Part shown: piece by piece, positions 8,448 through 17,044 of the stretch | How positions within the stretch are numbered: position 1 is the first letter of the stretch | How the letters are laid out: the number at the start of each line of letters is the position of its first letter | Origin: UBA685 sp049889495 | GTDB lineage: Bacteria; Pseudomonadota; Alphaproteobacteria; Puniceispirillales; Puniceispirillaceae | Assembly: GCA_049889495.1 (NCBI GenBank) | Contig: JBMHDH010000026.1 | Span: 15,017 to 79,016 of the forward strand | Reading direction: 5' to 3' | DNA length: 64,000 nt | Position numbers and translations under genes: made by a program | Notes under the pieces: generated by a model | What the model saw: the letters and a program-made list of their open reading frames with translations, nothing else | Told to the model about the DNA's origin: nothing | Databases searched by the model: none

Positions 8448-9485
8448 TTAAGCGTTCCCGACCAAACCGCGTTCCACAACAAGTTCAGCAATCTGAACAG
8501 AGTTCAACGCGGCACCTTTGCGCAAATTATCTGACACACACCAGAATACTAGCCCATTTTCAACCGAAGGATCACGGCGCAAGCGGCTGATGAAAACCGC
8601 ATCTTCGCCTGCGCATTCCACAGGTGTCACATAGCCTTCATTTTCCCGATGATCAATCACAGATATGCCATCTGCTTCGCGCAGCAATTCGCGTGCCTCT
8701 GCCTCATCAAATGGCTTATCCATCTCAACAAATACAGCTTCACTATGGCCGATAAAGACAGGGATACGCACCGCATGGGCAATCACCTCAATAGACGGAT
8801 CCATGATCTTTTTGGTCTCAGCGCGCATTTTCCATTCTTCTTTGGTGAAGCCATCATCCAAGAACACATCAATATGCGGAATGGCATTAAAGGCGATCTG
8901 TTTTGTGAATTTTTCAGGCTGAACCTCGTCATTCACATAAATGCCTTTGGTCTGGCGAAATAATTCATCCATCCCCGCTTGACCCGCACCTGAAGTCGCC
9001 TGATAGGTGGAAACAAGCGCACGGCGCACACCATAAGCGTCATGCAATGGCTTTAATGCCACCACAAGCTGTGCGGTTGAACAATTGGGATTGGCAATGA
9101 TATTGCGCCCACCATTTTTAATCAGGCAACCATCAGCCGCAGGGCCATTAACCTCTGGCACAATCAACGGCACATCGTCATCCATACGAAAGGCAGAAGA
9201 ATTATCAATCACAATACAACCAGCCGCACCTGCTTTATCAGCATAGGCTTTTGAGGTATCACCACCAGCTGAGAACAACGCAATATGCGCCTTTGAAAAA
9301 TCAAAATTCTCCAGCGCTTCGACTTTCAAAATCTCATCATCGCCATAAGAGATTTCACGGCCCACAGATTTGCGAGATGCCAACGCATAGACCTTATCAG
9401 CGGGAAAGCCGCGTTCTGCCAATGTCTTTAACATTTCTCTGCCAACCGCCCCTGTGGCGCCAGCAACTGCTACATTATAACCCAT
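8448..9485 (-). CDS. asd: Aspartate-semialdehyde dehydrogenase
   Basis: 345 residues. Reduces aspartyl phosphate to aspartate semialdehyde, the branch point to lysine/diaminopimelate, threonine and methionine. Seen: VAVAGATGAVGREMLKTL (NADP site), the catalytic cysteine in IIANPNCSTAQLVVALKPL (about residue 134) and the active-site histidine region with VRIPVFIGHSEAVFVE. AAGGAC lies 7 nt before the ATG. It follows leuB after 27 nt, and dapC and dapF of the same lysine/DAP route are also in this window. Confidence 0.97.
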   Translation of the reverse strand: MGYNVAVAGATGAVGREMLKTLAERGFPADKVYALASRKSVGREISYGDDEILKVEALENFDFSKAHIALFSAGGDTSKAYADKAGAAGCIVIDNSSAFRMDDDVPLIVPEVNGPAADGCLIKNGGRNIIANPNCSTAQLVVALKPLHDAYGVRRALVSTYQATSGAGQAGMDELFRQTKGIYVNDEVQPEKFTKQIAFNAIPHIDVFLDDGFTKEEWKMRAETKKIMDPSIEVIAHAVRIPVFIGHSEAVFVEMDKPFDEAEARELLREADGISVIDHRENEGYVTPVECAGEDAVFISRLRRDPSVENGLVFWCVSDNLRKGAALNSVQIAELVVERGLVGNA

Positions 9486-9512
9486 GATTATTTGTCCTTT
9501 TTATTGCTTGGC

Positions 9513-10628
9513 TTAACGCGCGAGCTGATCAAGCGCATCAAGCACGGCCTTGGTCATGCCATCCGTGCCAACCTGTTCGCACCCATCAGCCATGATATCG
9601 CCTGTGCGTTTGCCAGATGCCAAGGCTTTTGCCACCGCTTCTTCTACCAAATCAGCTTCGGCACCTTGGTCAAATGAATAACGAAGCATCATCGCAAAGC
9701 TCAAGAATTGTGCCAATGGGTTTGCCAAATTTTGGCCTGCAATATCAGGGGCTGACCCATGAACTGGCTCATAAAGTGCTTTGCGCATCCCTGTGGCTTC
9801 ATCGACCGCACCAAGAGAGGCAGATGGCAACATGCCAAGCGAGCCTGTTAACATTGCCGCACAATCTGAGAGCAAATCACCAAATAGATTATCTGTGACA
9901 ATCACATCAAATTGTTTCGGGTAACGCACCAATTGCATCGCGCAATTATCGGCATACATATGGCTTAATTCAACGCCAGCCCCTTCGGCTTCATGCAAGG
10001 CTGTCATCACTTCACGCCATAGCACGCCAGAATGCATCACATTTGATTTTTCAACAGATGTCATTTTGCCGTTACGCTTGCGCGCTAGATCAAGGCCAAC
10101 ACGGCCAATACGCTGGATCTCACCTGTGGTATAAAGATTGGTATCATAGCCTTTCTTTGTGCCATCAGCCAAAGTTTCAATGCCACGTGGTTCTGCAAAA
10201 TAAGACCCGCCTGTTAATTCACGCAAGATCATAATATCAAGCCCAGACACCACATCTGGCTTTAGAGTTGAGGCTTCGACCAACGGGGGGAACACCATCG
10301 CAGGGCGCAAATTGGCAAATAATTCCATTTCTTTGCGCAATGCCAAAAGACCGCGTTCAGGCTTTAATTCAAATGGCAAAACATCATATTGTGGGCCACC
10401 AACTGCGCCAAATAACACCGCATCCATACCCATGGCATCTGCCAATGTTTCATCTTTCAAGGGGGTGCCATATTTATCATATGCCGCGCCGCCTACCTCA
10501 TCTTCAGAGATATCGAAATCAAGAGATTTATGTTTGGCAAGCCAATCAATCAATTTCAAATTCGCAGCCATTACCTCTTTGCCGATGCCATCACCAGGCA
10601 AAATCATCACTTTACGATTTGATCCCAT
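9513..10628 (-). CDS. leuB: 3-isopropylmalate dehydrogenase
   Basis: 371 residues. Oxidative decarboxylation of 3-isopropylmalate in leucine synthesis. Seen: ILPGDGIGKEVMAANL, the substrate loop ILRELTGGSYFAEPRG, the catalytic lysine/tyrosine stretches SVEKSNVMH and HMYADNCAMQLVRYP, metal-binding VTDNLFGDLLSD and SLGMLPSASLG. The start at 10628 has AAGGAC 7 nt upstream. A start nine codons earlier (10655) is rejected because it abuts the T-run of a terminator. About 90 nt separate it from leuD. Confidence 0.97.
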   Translation of the reverse strand: MGSNRKVMILPGDGIGKEVMAANLKLIDWLAKHKSLDFDISEDEVGGAAYDKYGTPLKDETLADAMGMDAVLFGAVGGPQYDVLPFELKPERGLLALRKEMELFANLRPAMVFPPLVEASTLKPDVVSGLDIMILRELTGGSYFAEPRGIETLADGTKKGYDTNLYTTGEIQRIGRVGLDLARKRNGKMTSVEKSNVMHSGVLWREVMTALHEAEGAGVELSHMYADNCAMQLVRYPKQFDVIVTDNLFGDLLSDCAAMLTGSLGMLPSASLGAVDEATGMRKALYEPVHGSAPDIAGQNLANPLAQFLSFAMMLRYSFDQGAEADLVEEAVAKALASGKRTGDIMADGCEQVGTDGMTKAVLDALDQLAR

Positions 10629-10655
10629 TATCTTTGTCCTTTGTCCGTCTTTCAT

Positions 10656-10688
10656 AAAAAAAGGGGCCGGTATGGTGCTGGCCCCTTT
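10656..10688 (-). terminator. Intrinsic terminator between leuD and leuB
   Basis: Minus strand: AAAGGGGCC, an 11-nt loop, GGCCCCTTT, then a run of T residues. A 9-bp GC-rich stem plus T-tract is a convincing intrinsic terminator. It implies that leuCD and leuB-asd are separate or partly coupled transcripts. Confidence 0.85.
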
Positions 10689-10718
10689 GTAACAGCGATG
10701 CGATTATCGCTTTATCAC

Positions 10719-11324
10719 TTATAGCCAGGGATGAGATGATTGACGCGTCTCTTCATAAGCGGTAATCGTCTCTGATTTTTCCATCGTTAGGCCAATATCA
10801 TCTAGACCATCTAGCAAACATTGTTTGCGGAATGGGTCTATGTCAAATGACACAACAGGGCCATTGGGTCGCGTGATTGTTTGCGCAACCAAATCCACAG
10901 ATAATTCTGGGTTTTCGGCATCTTTCGCATCAGCCATCAGCGCGTCTCTGTCTTCTGCGCTGACTTTGATTGGCAAAATCCCGTTTTTGAAACAGTTATT
11001 GTAAAAAATATCAGCAAAGCTTGTAGAAATCACACAACGAATGCCAAAATCAAGCAACGCCCATGGCGCATGTTCACGTGATGAGCCACAACCAAAATTA
11101 TCACCAGCGACAATGATTTGGGCGCCACGATAAGCTGGCTTATTCAAAATGAAATCTGAAATCTCACCGCCATCATTATCAAAGCGCATTTCATGAAACA
11201 GATTGGCACCAAGACCTGAACGTTTGATGGTTTTCAAAAATTGTTTTGGGATAATCATATCAGTATCGATATTCATGATTTCCATAGGTGCCGCAACACC
11301 AGTCAGTTGATCAAATTTTTGCAT
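10719..11324 (-). CDS. leuD: 3-isopropylmalate dehydratase small subunit
   Basis: 201 residues. Swivel domain of isopropylmalate isomerase, which interconverts 2- and 3-isopropylmalate together with LeuC. Seen: NIDTDMIIPKQFLKTI near the N-terminus and the signature DNFGCGSSREHAPWAL near residue 75, then VISTSFADIFYNNCFKNGILPI. It starts 19 nt after leuC and is followed by a strong terminator. Confidence 0.97.
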   Translation of the reverse strand: MQKFDQLTGVAAPMEIMNIDTDMIIPKQFLKTIKRSGLGANLFHEMRFDNDGGEISDFILNKPAYRGAQIIVAGDNFGCGSSREHAPWALLDFGIRCVISTSFADIFYNNCFKNGILPIKVSAEDRDALMADAKDAENPELSVDLVAQTITRPNGPVVSFDIDPFRKQCLLDGLDDIGLTMEKSETITAYEETRQSSHPWL

Positions 11325-11343
11325 CTTATTACGGCCTTTTCTC

Positions 11344-12753
11344 TTAAGAGGTCATATCTCTGACATCAGTCAGATAGCCTGTGATGGCGGCGGCCACTGC
11401 CATTTGCGGGCTGACAAGATGTGTTCTGCCACCGCGGCCTTGGCGACCTTCGAAATTACGATTTGACGTAGAGGCACAACGTTCCCCATCTGACAATTTA
11501 TCAGCATTCATCGCCAAACACATGGAACAACCAGGTTCACGCCATTCAAAACCAGCTGAGGTAAAGATCTTATCAAGGCCTTCGGCTTCGGCTTGTTCTT
11601 TGACCAAGCCAGACCCTGGCACAACCATTGCCCGCATCCCATCAGCCACCTTGCGGCCATCAGCCACAGAAGCTGCCGCACGCAAATCTTCGATACGGCT
11701 ATTGGTGCATGAGCCGATAAAGACAGTATCAACTTTGATATCTGTTAGCTTTTGACCAGCTGTTAGGCCCATATAGTCAATGGCGCGTTCAATTTTGGCT
11801 TTGGTTGCCGCATCTGAAATCTTTGCAGGATCAGGCACTGTACCATCAATCGCAAGCGCATCTTCTGGGCTTGTGCCCCATGTCACTGTTGGCTTGATAT
11901 CAGCGGCATTTAATACCACTTCTTTATCATAGCTCGCGCCTTCATCAGATGGCAGAGTTTTCCACCAAGCAATCGCCTTTTCAAGCATCTCACCCTTTGG
12001 CGCCATTGGCTTATCTTGCAGATAGGCAAATGTCTTTTCATCTGGTGCAATCATACCCGCACGTGCGCCAGCTTCGATGGCCATGTTACAGACAGTCATG
12101 CGACCTTCCATAGACAAGGCTTCGATGGCCTCGCCCGCAAATTCAATCACATGACCTGTGCCGCCTGCTGTGCCGATCTCACCAATAATGGCCAACACAA
12201 TATCTTTGGCTGTGACCAAGGGGCCAACTGTGCCTTTGACTGTGATTCGCATATTTTTCGCAGGTTGCTGGATCAAGGTTTGCGTCGCCAACACATGTTC
12301 CACCTCAGAGGTGCCAATGCCAAAGGCAAGCGCGCCAAATGCGCCATGAGTGGCAGTATGCGAATCACCACAAACAATGGTCATACCAGGCTGTGTGAAC
12401 CCTTGTTCTGGGCCGATCACATGAACAATGCCTTGGCGGATATCATTCATCGCGAAATAAGGCACACCAAATTCAGCGGCATTGGCTTCCAATGTTTCCA
12501 CTTGGATGCGTGATTCTTCATCAGCGATGCCAGATGATCTGTCGGTTGTTGGGACATTGTGATCAGCCACGGCCAATGTGCGGCTTGTGTCTTTCACAGA
12601 ACGACCAGCATTGCGCAACCCTTCAAAGGCTTGCGGGCTTGTCACTTCATGGACAAGGTGGCGATCAATATAGATAAGCGCAGAGCCATCATCAGATGAA
12701 TGGACCAAATGCGCGTCCCAGATTTTGTCGAATAATGTCTTTGGTGCGGACAT
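11344..12753 (-). CDS. leuC: 3-isopropylmalate dehydratase large subunit
   Basis: 469 residues, aconitase family, with a [4Fe-4S] cluster. Seen: N-terminal TLFDKIWDAHLV, VCGDSHTATHGAFGALAFGIG near 130, the first cluster cysteine in FIGSCTNSRIEDLR and the other two in REPGCSMCLAMN. The ribosome site is very strong (AAGGAGGTC, 7-9 nt before the ATG). It follows rplS after 85 nt without a clear terminator, so read-through from the ribosomal-protein operon is possible. Confidence 0.97.
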   Translation of the reverse strand: MSAPKTLFDKIWDAHLVHSSDDGSALIYIDRHLVHEVTSPQAFEGLRNAGRSVKDTSRTLAVADHNVPTTDRSSGIADEESRIQVETLEANAAEFGVPYFAMNDIRQGIVHVIGPEQGFTQPGMTIVCGDSHTATHGAFGALAFGIGTSEVEHVLATQTLIQQPAKNMRITVKGTVGPLVTAKDIVLAIIGEIGTAGGTGHVIEFAGEAIEALSMEGRMTVCNMAIEAGARAGMIAPDEKTFAYLQDKPMAPKGEMLEKAIAWWKTLPSDEGASYDKEVVLNAADIKPTVTWGTSPEDALAIDGTVPDPAKISDAATKAKIERAIDYMGLTAGQKLTDIKVDTVFIGSCTNSRIEDLRAAASVADGRKVADGMRAMVVPGSGLVKEQAEAEGLDKIFTSAGFEWREPGCSMCLAMNADKLSDGERCASTSNRNFEGRQGRGGRTHLVSPQMAVAAAITGYLTDVRDMTS

Positions 12754-12838
12754 AACAGAAGACCTCCTTATATGGTCTGATCCGCGGGGCAGCAGCCTTG
12801 CAAGTATCAGGCCAGAGGCCTTCTATATATAGTGCAAA

Positions 12839-13219
12839 TTAAGAGGCTGCTGAACCGCTTTGTCTTGTCTTTTCAGCAATACGAGCCGCCTTACCAGTAC
12901 GGCCACGCAAATAGTAAAGCTTGGCGCGACGTACACGACCACGGCGCAATACTTCAATATTTTGTACATTTGGTGAATAAAGCGGAAAGATACGCTCTAC
13001 GCCTTCACCATATGAGATCTTGCGAACGGTAAAAGATGAGCTGATGCCCTTATTTTTACGCGCAATGCAAACACCTTCAAATGCCTGTACACGCTCACGG
13101 CTGCCTTCGACAACACGTACGCTTACACGCAATGTATCGCCAGCGCCAAATTCTGGTACAGGGCGTTGTTCTGTTGAGGCCGCGATCGCGTCTTGGCCAA
13201 TTTGGTCTATGATGTTCAT
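12839..13219 (-). CDS. rplS: Ribosomal protein bL19
   Basis: 126 residues. bL19 sits at the interface of the two ribosomal subunits. Seen: MNIIDQIGQDAI, PEFGAGDTLRVSVRVVEGSRERVQAFEGV and the C-terminal GRVRRAKLYYLRGRTGKAARI. Last gene of the conserved ffh-rpsP-rimM-trmD-rplS run, 63 nt after trmD. Confidence 0.98.
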   Translation of the reverse strand: MNIIDQIGQDAIAASTEQRPVPEFGAGDTLRVSVRVVEGSRERVQAFEGVCIARKNKGISSSFTVRKISYGEGVERIFPLYSPNVQNIEVLRRGRVRRAKLYYLRGRTGKAARIAEKTRQSGSAAS

Positions 13220-13282
13220 CTTACCATCTCCCCTATCTTGGGTTCTTCAGGTGGCTCTTTTGACAGACAGCACCCTGTTTTG

Positions 13283-14047
13283 TCAACTTTTATCGCCACT
13301 ATTTGTTACATTCTTTGTCAAAAAACGTTCCCACAGGTCTGGGCGACGCTCTTTGGTGATTTGTTTTGACTGATCTGCGCGCCAGTCAGCGATTTTTTTA
13401 TGATGACCAGATGCCAGAATATCTGGCGCTGATCGGCCCTGCCACGCGCGTGGCTGAGTATAGAGATCATGCTCAAGCAGGCCTGTCTCAAAGCTCTCTT
13501 CAAGATGGCCAATTTCCTTGCCCATCACACCAGCTTGCAATCTGATAATCGCATCAAGCATGATCTGCGCGGCAAGCTCACCCCCTGATAAGATATAATC
13601 CCCTACAGAGACTTCCATCAGCTGATGATGATCAATTACCCTTTGATCAAGCCCTTCATAACGCCCGCACACAATGACCATGCCATCATCTTGCGCCAGC
13701 TCTCTGACAAGGGCTTGCGATAAGGGCACACCACGTGGTGACATATAGACCCGCTTGCCAGGCTTATCAGCCACATCATCCAAAGCCGCAGAGACCACAT
13801 CAGGGCGAAGCACCATCCCATGACCACCGCCAAGCGGCGTATCGTCAACGGTTTTATGCTTGTCCCTTGCATAATCACGAATGTTGCGCACATCAAGAGA
13901 CCAAATCCCTTGTTGCAAGGCGCGCCCAGCCAATGATTGGCCCAACGTCGCAGGAAACATGTCAGGAAACAGCGTCAGGATGGTTGCCTGAAAGCTGTTA
14001 ATCTTGGGCTTTGGCCCTTTGATCTTTGCCCCTTTGATCTTTGCCAT
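13283..14047 (-). CDS. trmD: tRNA (guanine-N1)-methyltransferase
   Basis: About 254 residues. TrmD makes m1G37 in tRNAs, using S-adenosylmethionine bound in a SPOUT knot. Seen: ATILTLFPDMFP, the knot motifs VYMSPRGVPLSQ, VIVCGRYEGLDQRVID and VGDYILSGGELAA. The start is uncertain. No ATG, GTG or TTG lies between the rimM stop and the conserved ATILTLFP, so trmD must begin inside rimM. ATG 14047 (MAKIKGAKIKG) and ATG 14068 (MTNAKKDMAK) are the candidates, giving 50-71 nt of overlap. The first 20 residues are basic and unlike the family; they are partly encoded by a 15-bp tandem repeat shared with the rimM tail. Confidence 0.94.
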   Translation of the reverse strand: MAKIKGAKIKGPKPKINSFQATILTLFPDMFPATLGQSLAGRALQQGIWSLDVRNIRDYARDKHKTVDDTPLGGGHGMVLRPDVVSAALDDVADKPGKRVYMSPRGVPLSQALVRELAQDDGMVIVCGRYEGLDQRVIDHHQLMEVSVGDYILSGGELAAQIMLDAIIRLQAGVMGKEIGHLEESFETGLLEHDLYTQPRAWQGRSAPDILASGHHKKIADWRADQSKQITKERRPDLWERFLTKNVTNSGDKS

Positions 14048-14651
14048 GTCCTTTTTTGCGTTTGTCATTGTGATCATCAAGCCAAGTTTCTGCCACATCC
14101 ATTGTGATGGTTTGTGTCCCTTCATCAATGATCGGGTCATAAGCATCACCAAATGGTAACATCAAGCTTGTCTTTCGGCCTCCTATTTTACCGTCAGCAT
14201 TTTTACCGTCTGGCATCACTTCAATCAGCGTACCAGCGCCAAAATCATGAATGCCAATCACAACACCAATGGCCTGAATTTGCGCACTATCTGATGACTG
14301 GTCTGATGGCTGATCTGTTGTGATCAGCCTAGCAAGCAAAGTGAAATCCATCAAATCTGCATGATAGATTTCATCTTCATCACTTTGTGGCAAAAGCGCT
14401 CTGTCAATATAAAGCAACTCACCGCGCAATGATTCTGCATGATTACGGCTTGTCACTTCTTTTGCAGAGCAAAGCACAAAGCCTTTTGCTTGGCTGTGGG
14501 CCCGCAGTGATAACAGGGTGCCATCTTTCAATGAAACCGGACCATAATCAGCGATGGCCAGAGGATCGTCTCCAAAAGCCTTCACCTTAAATTGGCCTTT
14601 AATGCCATGTGCTGCGGCGACCGCACCCATTTCAATGCGCTTATCTGCCAT
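13998..14651 (-). CDS. rimM: Ribosome maturation factor RimM
   Basis: 217 residues, longer than the usual 160-180 because of a hydrophilic insert and tail. RimM binds uS19 and helps assemble the head of the 30S subunit. Seen: N-terminal domain MGAVAAAHGIKGQFKVKAFGDDP, the central DLMDFTLLA, and the PRC-barrel GVVIGIHDFGAGTLIEV with LPFGDAYDPIID. Two low-complexity stretches stand out: DQPSDQSSD (about residues 115-123) and a C-terminal K/R/D/Q-rich tail with GKDQR twice, overlapping the start of trmD. It starts 9 nt after rpsP. Confidence 0.95.
   Translation of the reverse strand: MADKRIEMGAVAAAHGIKGQFKVKAFGDDPLAIADYGPVSLKDGTLLSLRAHSQAKGFVLCSAKEVTSRNHAESLRGELLYIDRALLPQSDEDEIYHADLMDFTLLARLITTDQPSDQSSDSAQIQAIGVVIGIHDFGAGTLIEVMPDGKNADGKIGGRKTSLMLPFGDAYDPIIDEGTQTITMDVAETWLDDHNDKRKKGHGKDQRGKDQRAKAQD
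14016..14045. repeat. 15-bp tandem repeat read in two frames (rimM tail / trmD head)
   Basis: CCTTTGATCTTTGCC occurs twice in a row (14016-14030 and 14031-14045). In the rimM frame it gives GKDQR-GKDQR, in the trmD frame AKIKG-AKIKG. The unit is a multiple of three, so both frames stay open. Confidence 0.95.
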
Positions 14652-14660
14652 AAAATTGGC

Positions 14661-15125
14661 TTACTCAGATGCCTCTTCAGCAGGGGCCTCTTCAGCAGGA
14701 GCCTCTTCAGCAGGGGCTTCCTCAGCAGGCGCAGCTTCAGCTTCAGCAGCAGCAGCGGCTTCGGCCTCAGCGGCGGCGGCGGCTTCAGCAGCAGCTTCGG
14801 CTTCAGCAGCTTCTTTTTCAGCGCGCTTTTTGCCTGGTGCTGATTTCTTTGGCTGATCACGCGTTTCAACTTTTGCCATCATTTCGATTGATGAAAGAAG
14901 CTTTTGTACACGCTCAGTGGCTTGTGCCCCTTGGCCCAACCAATAAGCAATACGTTCGCCATTCACAACCAAACGCTGGTCATTATCTTTGGCAACCATT
15001 GGGTTATAATGGCCCACTTTTTCTACATAGCGGCCGTCACGCGGGGCTGATGCTTCTGCCACAACGATACGGTAAAAAGGACGCTTTTTTGCGCCGCCAC
15101 GTGCCAATCTGATTTTCAATGCCAT
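14661..15125 (-). CDS. rpsP: Ribosomal protein bS16 with a long acidic/alanine-rich tail
   Basis: 154 residues. The first 80 or so are canonical bS16, a 30S assembly protein: MALKIRLARGGAKKRPFYRI, GRYVEKVGHYNP and NGERIAYWLGQGAQATERV. After a basic linker (PKKSAPGKKRAEK) comes a tail of about 50 residues made only of A, E and P, ending in four PAEEA-type units. The tail is likely disordered. It follows ffh after 38 nt and precedes rimM by 9 nt. Confidence 0.97.
   Translation of the reverse strand: MALKIRLARGGAKKRPFYRIVVAEASAPRDGRYVEKVGHYNPMVAKDNDQRLVVNGERIAYWLGQGAQATERVQKLLSSIEMMAKVETRDQPKKSAPGKKRAEKEAAEAEAAAEAAAAAEAEAAAAAEAEAAPAEEAPAEEAPAEEAPAEEASE
14671..14730. repeat. Four 15-bp units in the rpsP tail
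   Basis: GCCTCTTCAGCAGGG and near-identical copies at 14671-14685, 14686-14700, 14701-14715 and 14716-14730 encode PAEEA units; the following bases continue as GCAGCTTCAGC-type alanine/glutamate codons to about 14815. Confidence 0.95.
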
Positions 15126-15163
15126 TTTATTTTCCCTTCATGACTATCAAAAAAATAAACTTA

Positions 15164-16708
15164 CTATTTCTTTTTCTTTGGCTTACCACCGCGGCTTCCC
15201 AAACCAGGAAGTCCACCAGATAAGCCACCAAGGCCTGGCATACCACCAAGGCCCCCTTTTCCAAGCAAATCACCGCCCATGCCAGATGGCATTTTTGCGG
15301 CCAATTGCTTCATTGCTTCAGGATCCATTTGCGGCATACCGCCAGCAGATGGCATGCCACCGCCGCCGCCAAGGCCGCCCATCATCGCCTTAAGACCAGC
15401 CGCACCAGCTTTTGAGCCCATGCGCTTCATCATCTTGGCCATTTCCTGATATTGTTTCACCAGCTTGTTCACATCCTGCACGCTTGTGCCAGAACCAGCC
15501 GCGATACGTTTGCGCCGCGAGGCATTTAACAAGCCAACACTGCGTCTTTCTTTTTTGGTCATCGACAAGATAATCGCCTCTTGTCGTTTCAACATGCTGT
15601 CATCCATGCCAGCAGCATTTAATTGCTTTTGCATTTTGCCAATGCCAGGCAACATGCCCAAAATGCCAGAAAGTCCGCCCATCTTTTGCAATTGACGCAA
15701 TTGATTTAAAAAATCATCCATGTCGAATTTGCCAGCCGCCATACGCTTTGCCATGCGCATTGCTTCTTCTTCTTCAATGGCAGCCGCCGCTTTTTCAACA
15801 AGCGCAACAACATCACCCATATCAAGAATGCGGCCTGCAAGGCGATCTGGTACAAATTCTTCTAGCGCATCCTGTTTTTCACCAACACCCACATATTTAA
15901 TTGGCATGCCAGTGACATGACGCATCGACAAGGCAGCACCGCCACGCGAATCACCATCCATCCGTGTTAATACAATGCCTGTGACACCAATTTGTTCATG
16001 GAAGGCTGTGGCGGTATTAACCGCATCTTGACCTGTCAGTGCATCAGCGACCAATAACACTTCATGCGGGCGGGTTGCGGCTTTGATATCACGCAATTCT
16101 GCCATCAAATCATCATCAATTGACAAACGGCCAGCGGTATCAAGGATCACCACATCATAGCCTTGCAATTGACCCATTTGCAGGGCGCGTTTTGCCAATT
16201 GTAATGGGGTTTCTGTATCAGCTTCTGGCAGAACGCCAACCTCAGCTTGTTCCGCCAATAAGCGCAGTTGTTCGCGCGCCGCAGGGCGTGTCATATCAAG
16301 TGATGCGACCATCACTTTTTTCTTGTTTTTTTCTTTTAGACGCAGGGCCAGCTTACCAGCCGTTGTGGTTTTACCTGACCCTTGCAAACCTGTCATCAAA
16401 ATGACAGCTGGCGGCGCTACGTCAACAGCCAATGGCGCAGCATCGCCGCCAAGCATATCCACCAAACCATCATGAACGATTTTGATCACTTGTTGATCAG
16501 GGCGCACAGAGCGAATAGAGGCGGCACCAATCGCTTTTTCTTTGATAGAAGCTATGAAATGTTTAGCAACAGGCAAGGAGACATCAGCTTCAAGCAACGC
16601 CAAACGCACCTCACGAAGGGCAGCTTCAACATCACTTTCGCTGAGGCTACCTTTGCGAGATAATCCGTCAAAAACGGATTGGAATTTGTCTTTCAGCTGG
16701 TCAAACAT
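15164..16708 (-). CDS. ffh: Signal recognition particle protein Ffh
   Basis: 514 residues. SRP54 GTPase; with 4.5S RNA it targets nascent membrane proteins to FtsY. Seen: N domain MFDQLKDKFQSVFDGLSRKG, G1 LMTGLQGSGKTTTAGKLA, G3 VILDTAGRL, G4 TRMDGDSRGGAAL, then the methionine-rich M domain (IGKMQKQLNAAG, RRKRIAAGSGTSVQDVNKLV) and a Gly/Met/Pro-rich tail ending KPKKKK. The receptor gene ftsY is also in this window. A 15-bp tandem duplication lies just upstream (16724-16753). No 4.5S RNA core was found nearby. Confidence 0.98.
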   Translation of the reverse strand: MFDQLKDKFQSVFDGLSRKGSLSESDVEAALREVRLALLEADVSLPVAKHFIASIKEKAIGAASIRSVRPDQQVIKIVHDGLVDMLGGDAAPLAVDVAPPAVILMTGLQGSGKTTTAGKLALRLKEKNKKKVMVASLDMTRPAAREQLRLLAEQAEVGVLPEADTETPLQLAKRALQMGQLQGYDVVILDTAGRLSIDDDLMAELRDIKAATRPHEVLLVADALTGQDAVNTATAFHEQIGVTGIVLTRMDGDSRGGAALSMRHVTGMPIKYVGVGEKQDALEEFVPDRLAGRILDMGDVVALVEKAAAAIEEEEAMRMAKRMAAGKFDMDDFLNQLRQLQKMGGLSGILGMLPGIGKMQKQLNAAGMDDSMLKRQEAIILSMTKKERRSVGLLNASRRKRIAAGSGTSVQDVNKLVKQYQEMAKMMKRMGSKAGAAGLKAMMGGLGGGGGMPSAGGMPQMDPEAMKQLAAKMPSGMGGDLLGKGGLGGMPGLGGLSGGLPGLGSRGGKPKKKK

Positions 16709-17044
16709 GCCAGAAGTAATCCTTATATCTTTATCCGATATATCTTTATAAGGGCAAACATCACGTTAAAAAAACCCCAACCAAAAACGCGCCCGTGCTC
16801 GAAAACTTCAAGGACGGACGGAACCCGCTAGGGTCATATGGTCAGACGATGTCTGCTTGTTGCCAAGCTTATAGCCAAATAAGTGGCAAAATGTCAAGCA
16901 GATCTGCTTATCTGAACAAATGCGTTTGGCAAAATAGGCTGCATCAGCTCTGCTTTGACTTTGCGCGCCAATCTGTGCGACATCTATTGCCATAAGTAAG
17001 CAAAGCAAGTGACAACATGTCATTTCAAGCAGAAGTGGGGCGGT
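16709..17044. other. 336-nt divergent intergenic region with a possible structured element
   Basis: No convincing gene on either strand. It holds a 15-bp tandem duplication (TATATCTTTATCCGA at 16724, variant copy at 16739) next to the ffh start and a long hairpin at 16852-16909, described separately. Both flanking genes point away, so promoters for ffh and the ElyC-like gene must lie here. Confidence 0.7.
16852..16909. other. Long interrupted hairpin with an alternative pairing
   Basis: TCTGCTTG (16852-16859) pairs with CAAGCAGA (16895-16902); inside it TTGCCA (16860-16865) pairs with TGGCAA (16884-16889) and CTTAT (16868-16872) with ATAAG (16879-16883), leaving small bulges. The 3' arm AAGCAGA is also followed at once by TCTGCTT (16903-16909), giving a 14-bp palindrome that would compete with the long stem. 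Function unknown. Confidence 0.5.

Noticed and set aside
10629..10655. Longer leuB start (nine extra codons)
   Set aside because: It begins right at the T-tract of a strong terminator and lacks a ribosome site, whereas 10628 has AAGGAC at good distance.
11065..11085. Second parS-like site in leuD (TGTTCACGTGATGA)
   Set aside because: Only the central part matches; the outer bases break the palindrome.
16795..17023. Open frames of 66-71 codons on both strands in the ffh / ElyC-like gap
   Set aside because: No ribosome site, no recognisable motif, odd composition; the stretch is better explained by the hairpin and promoters.
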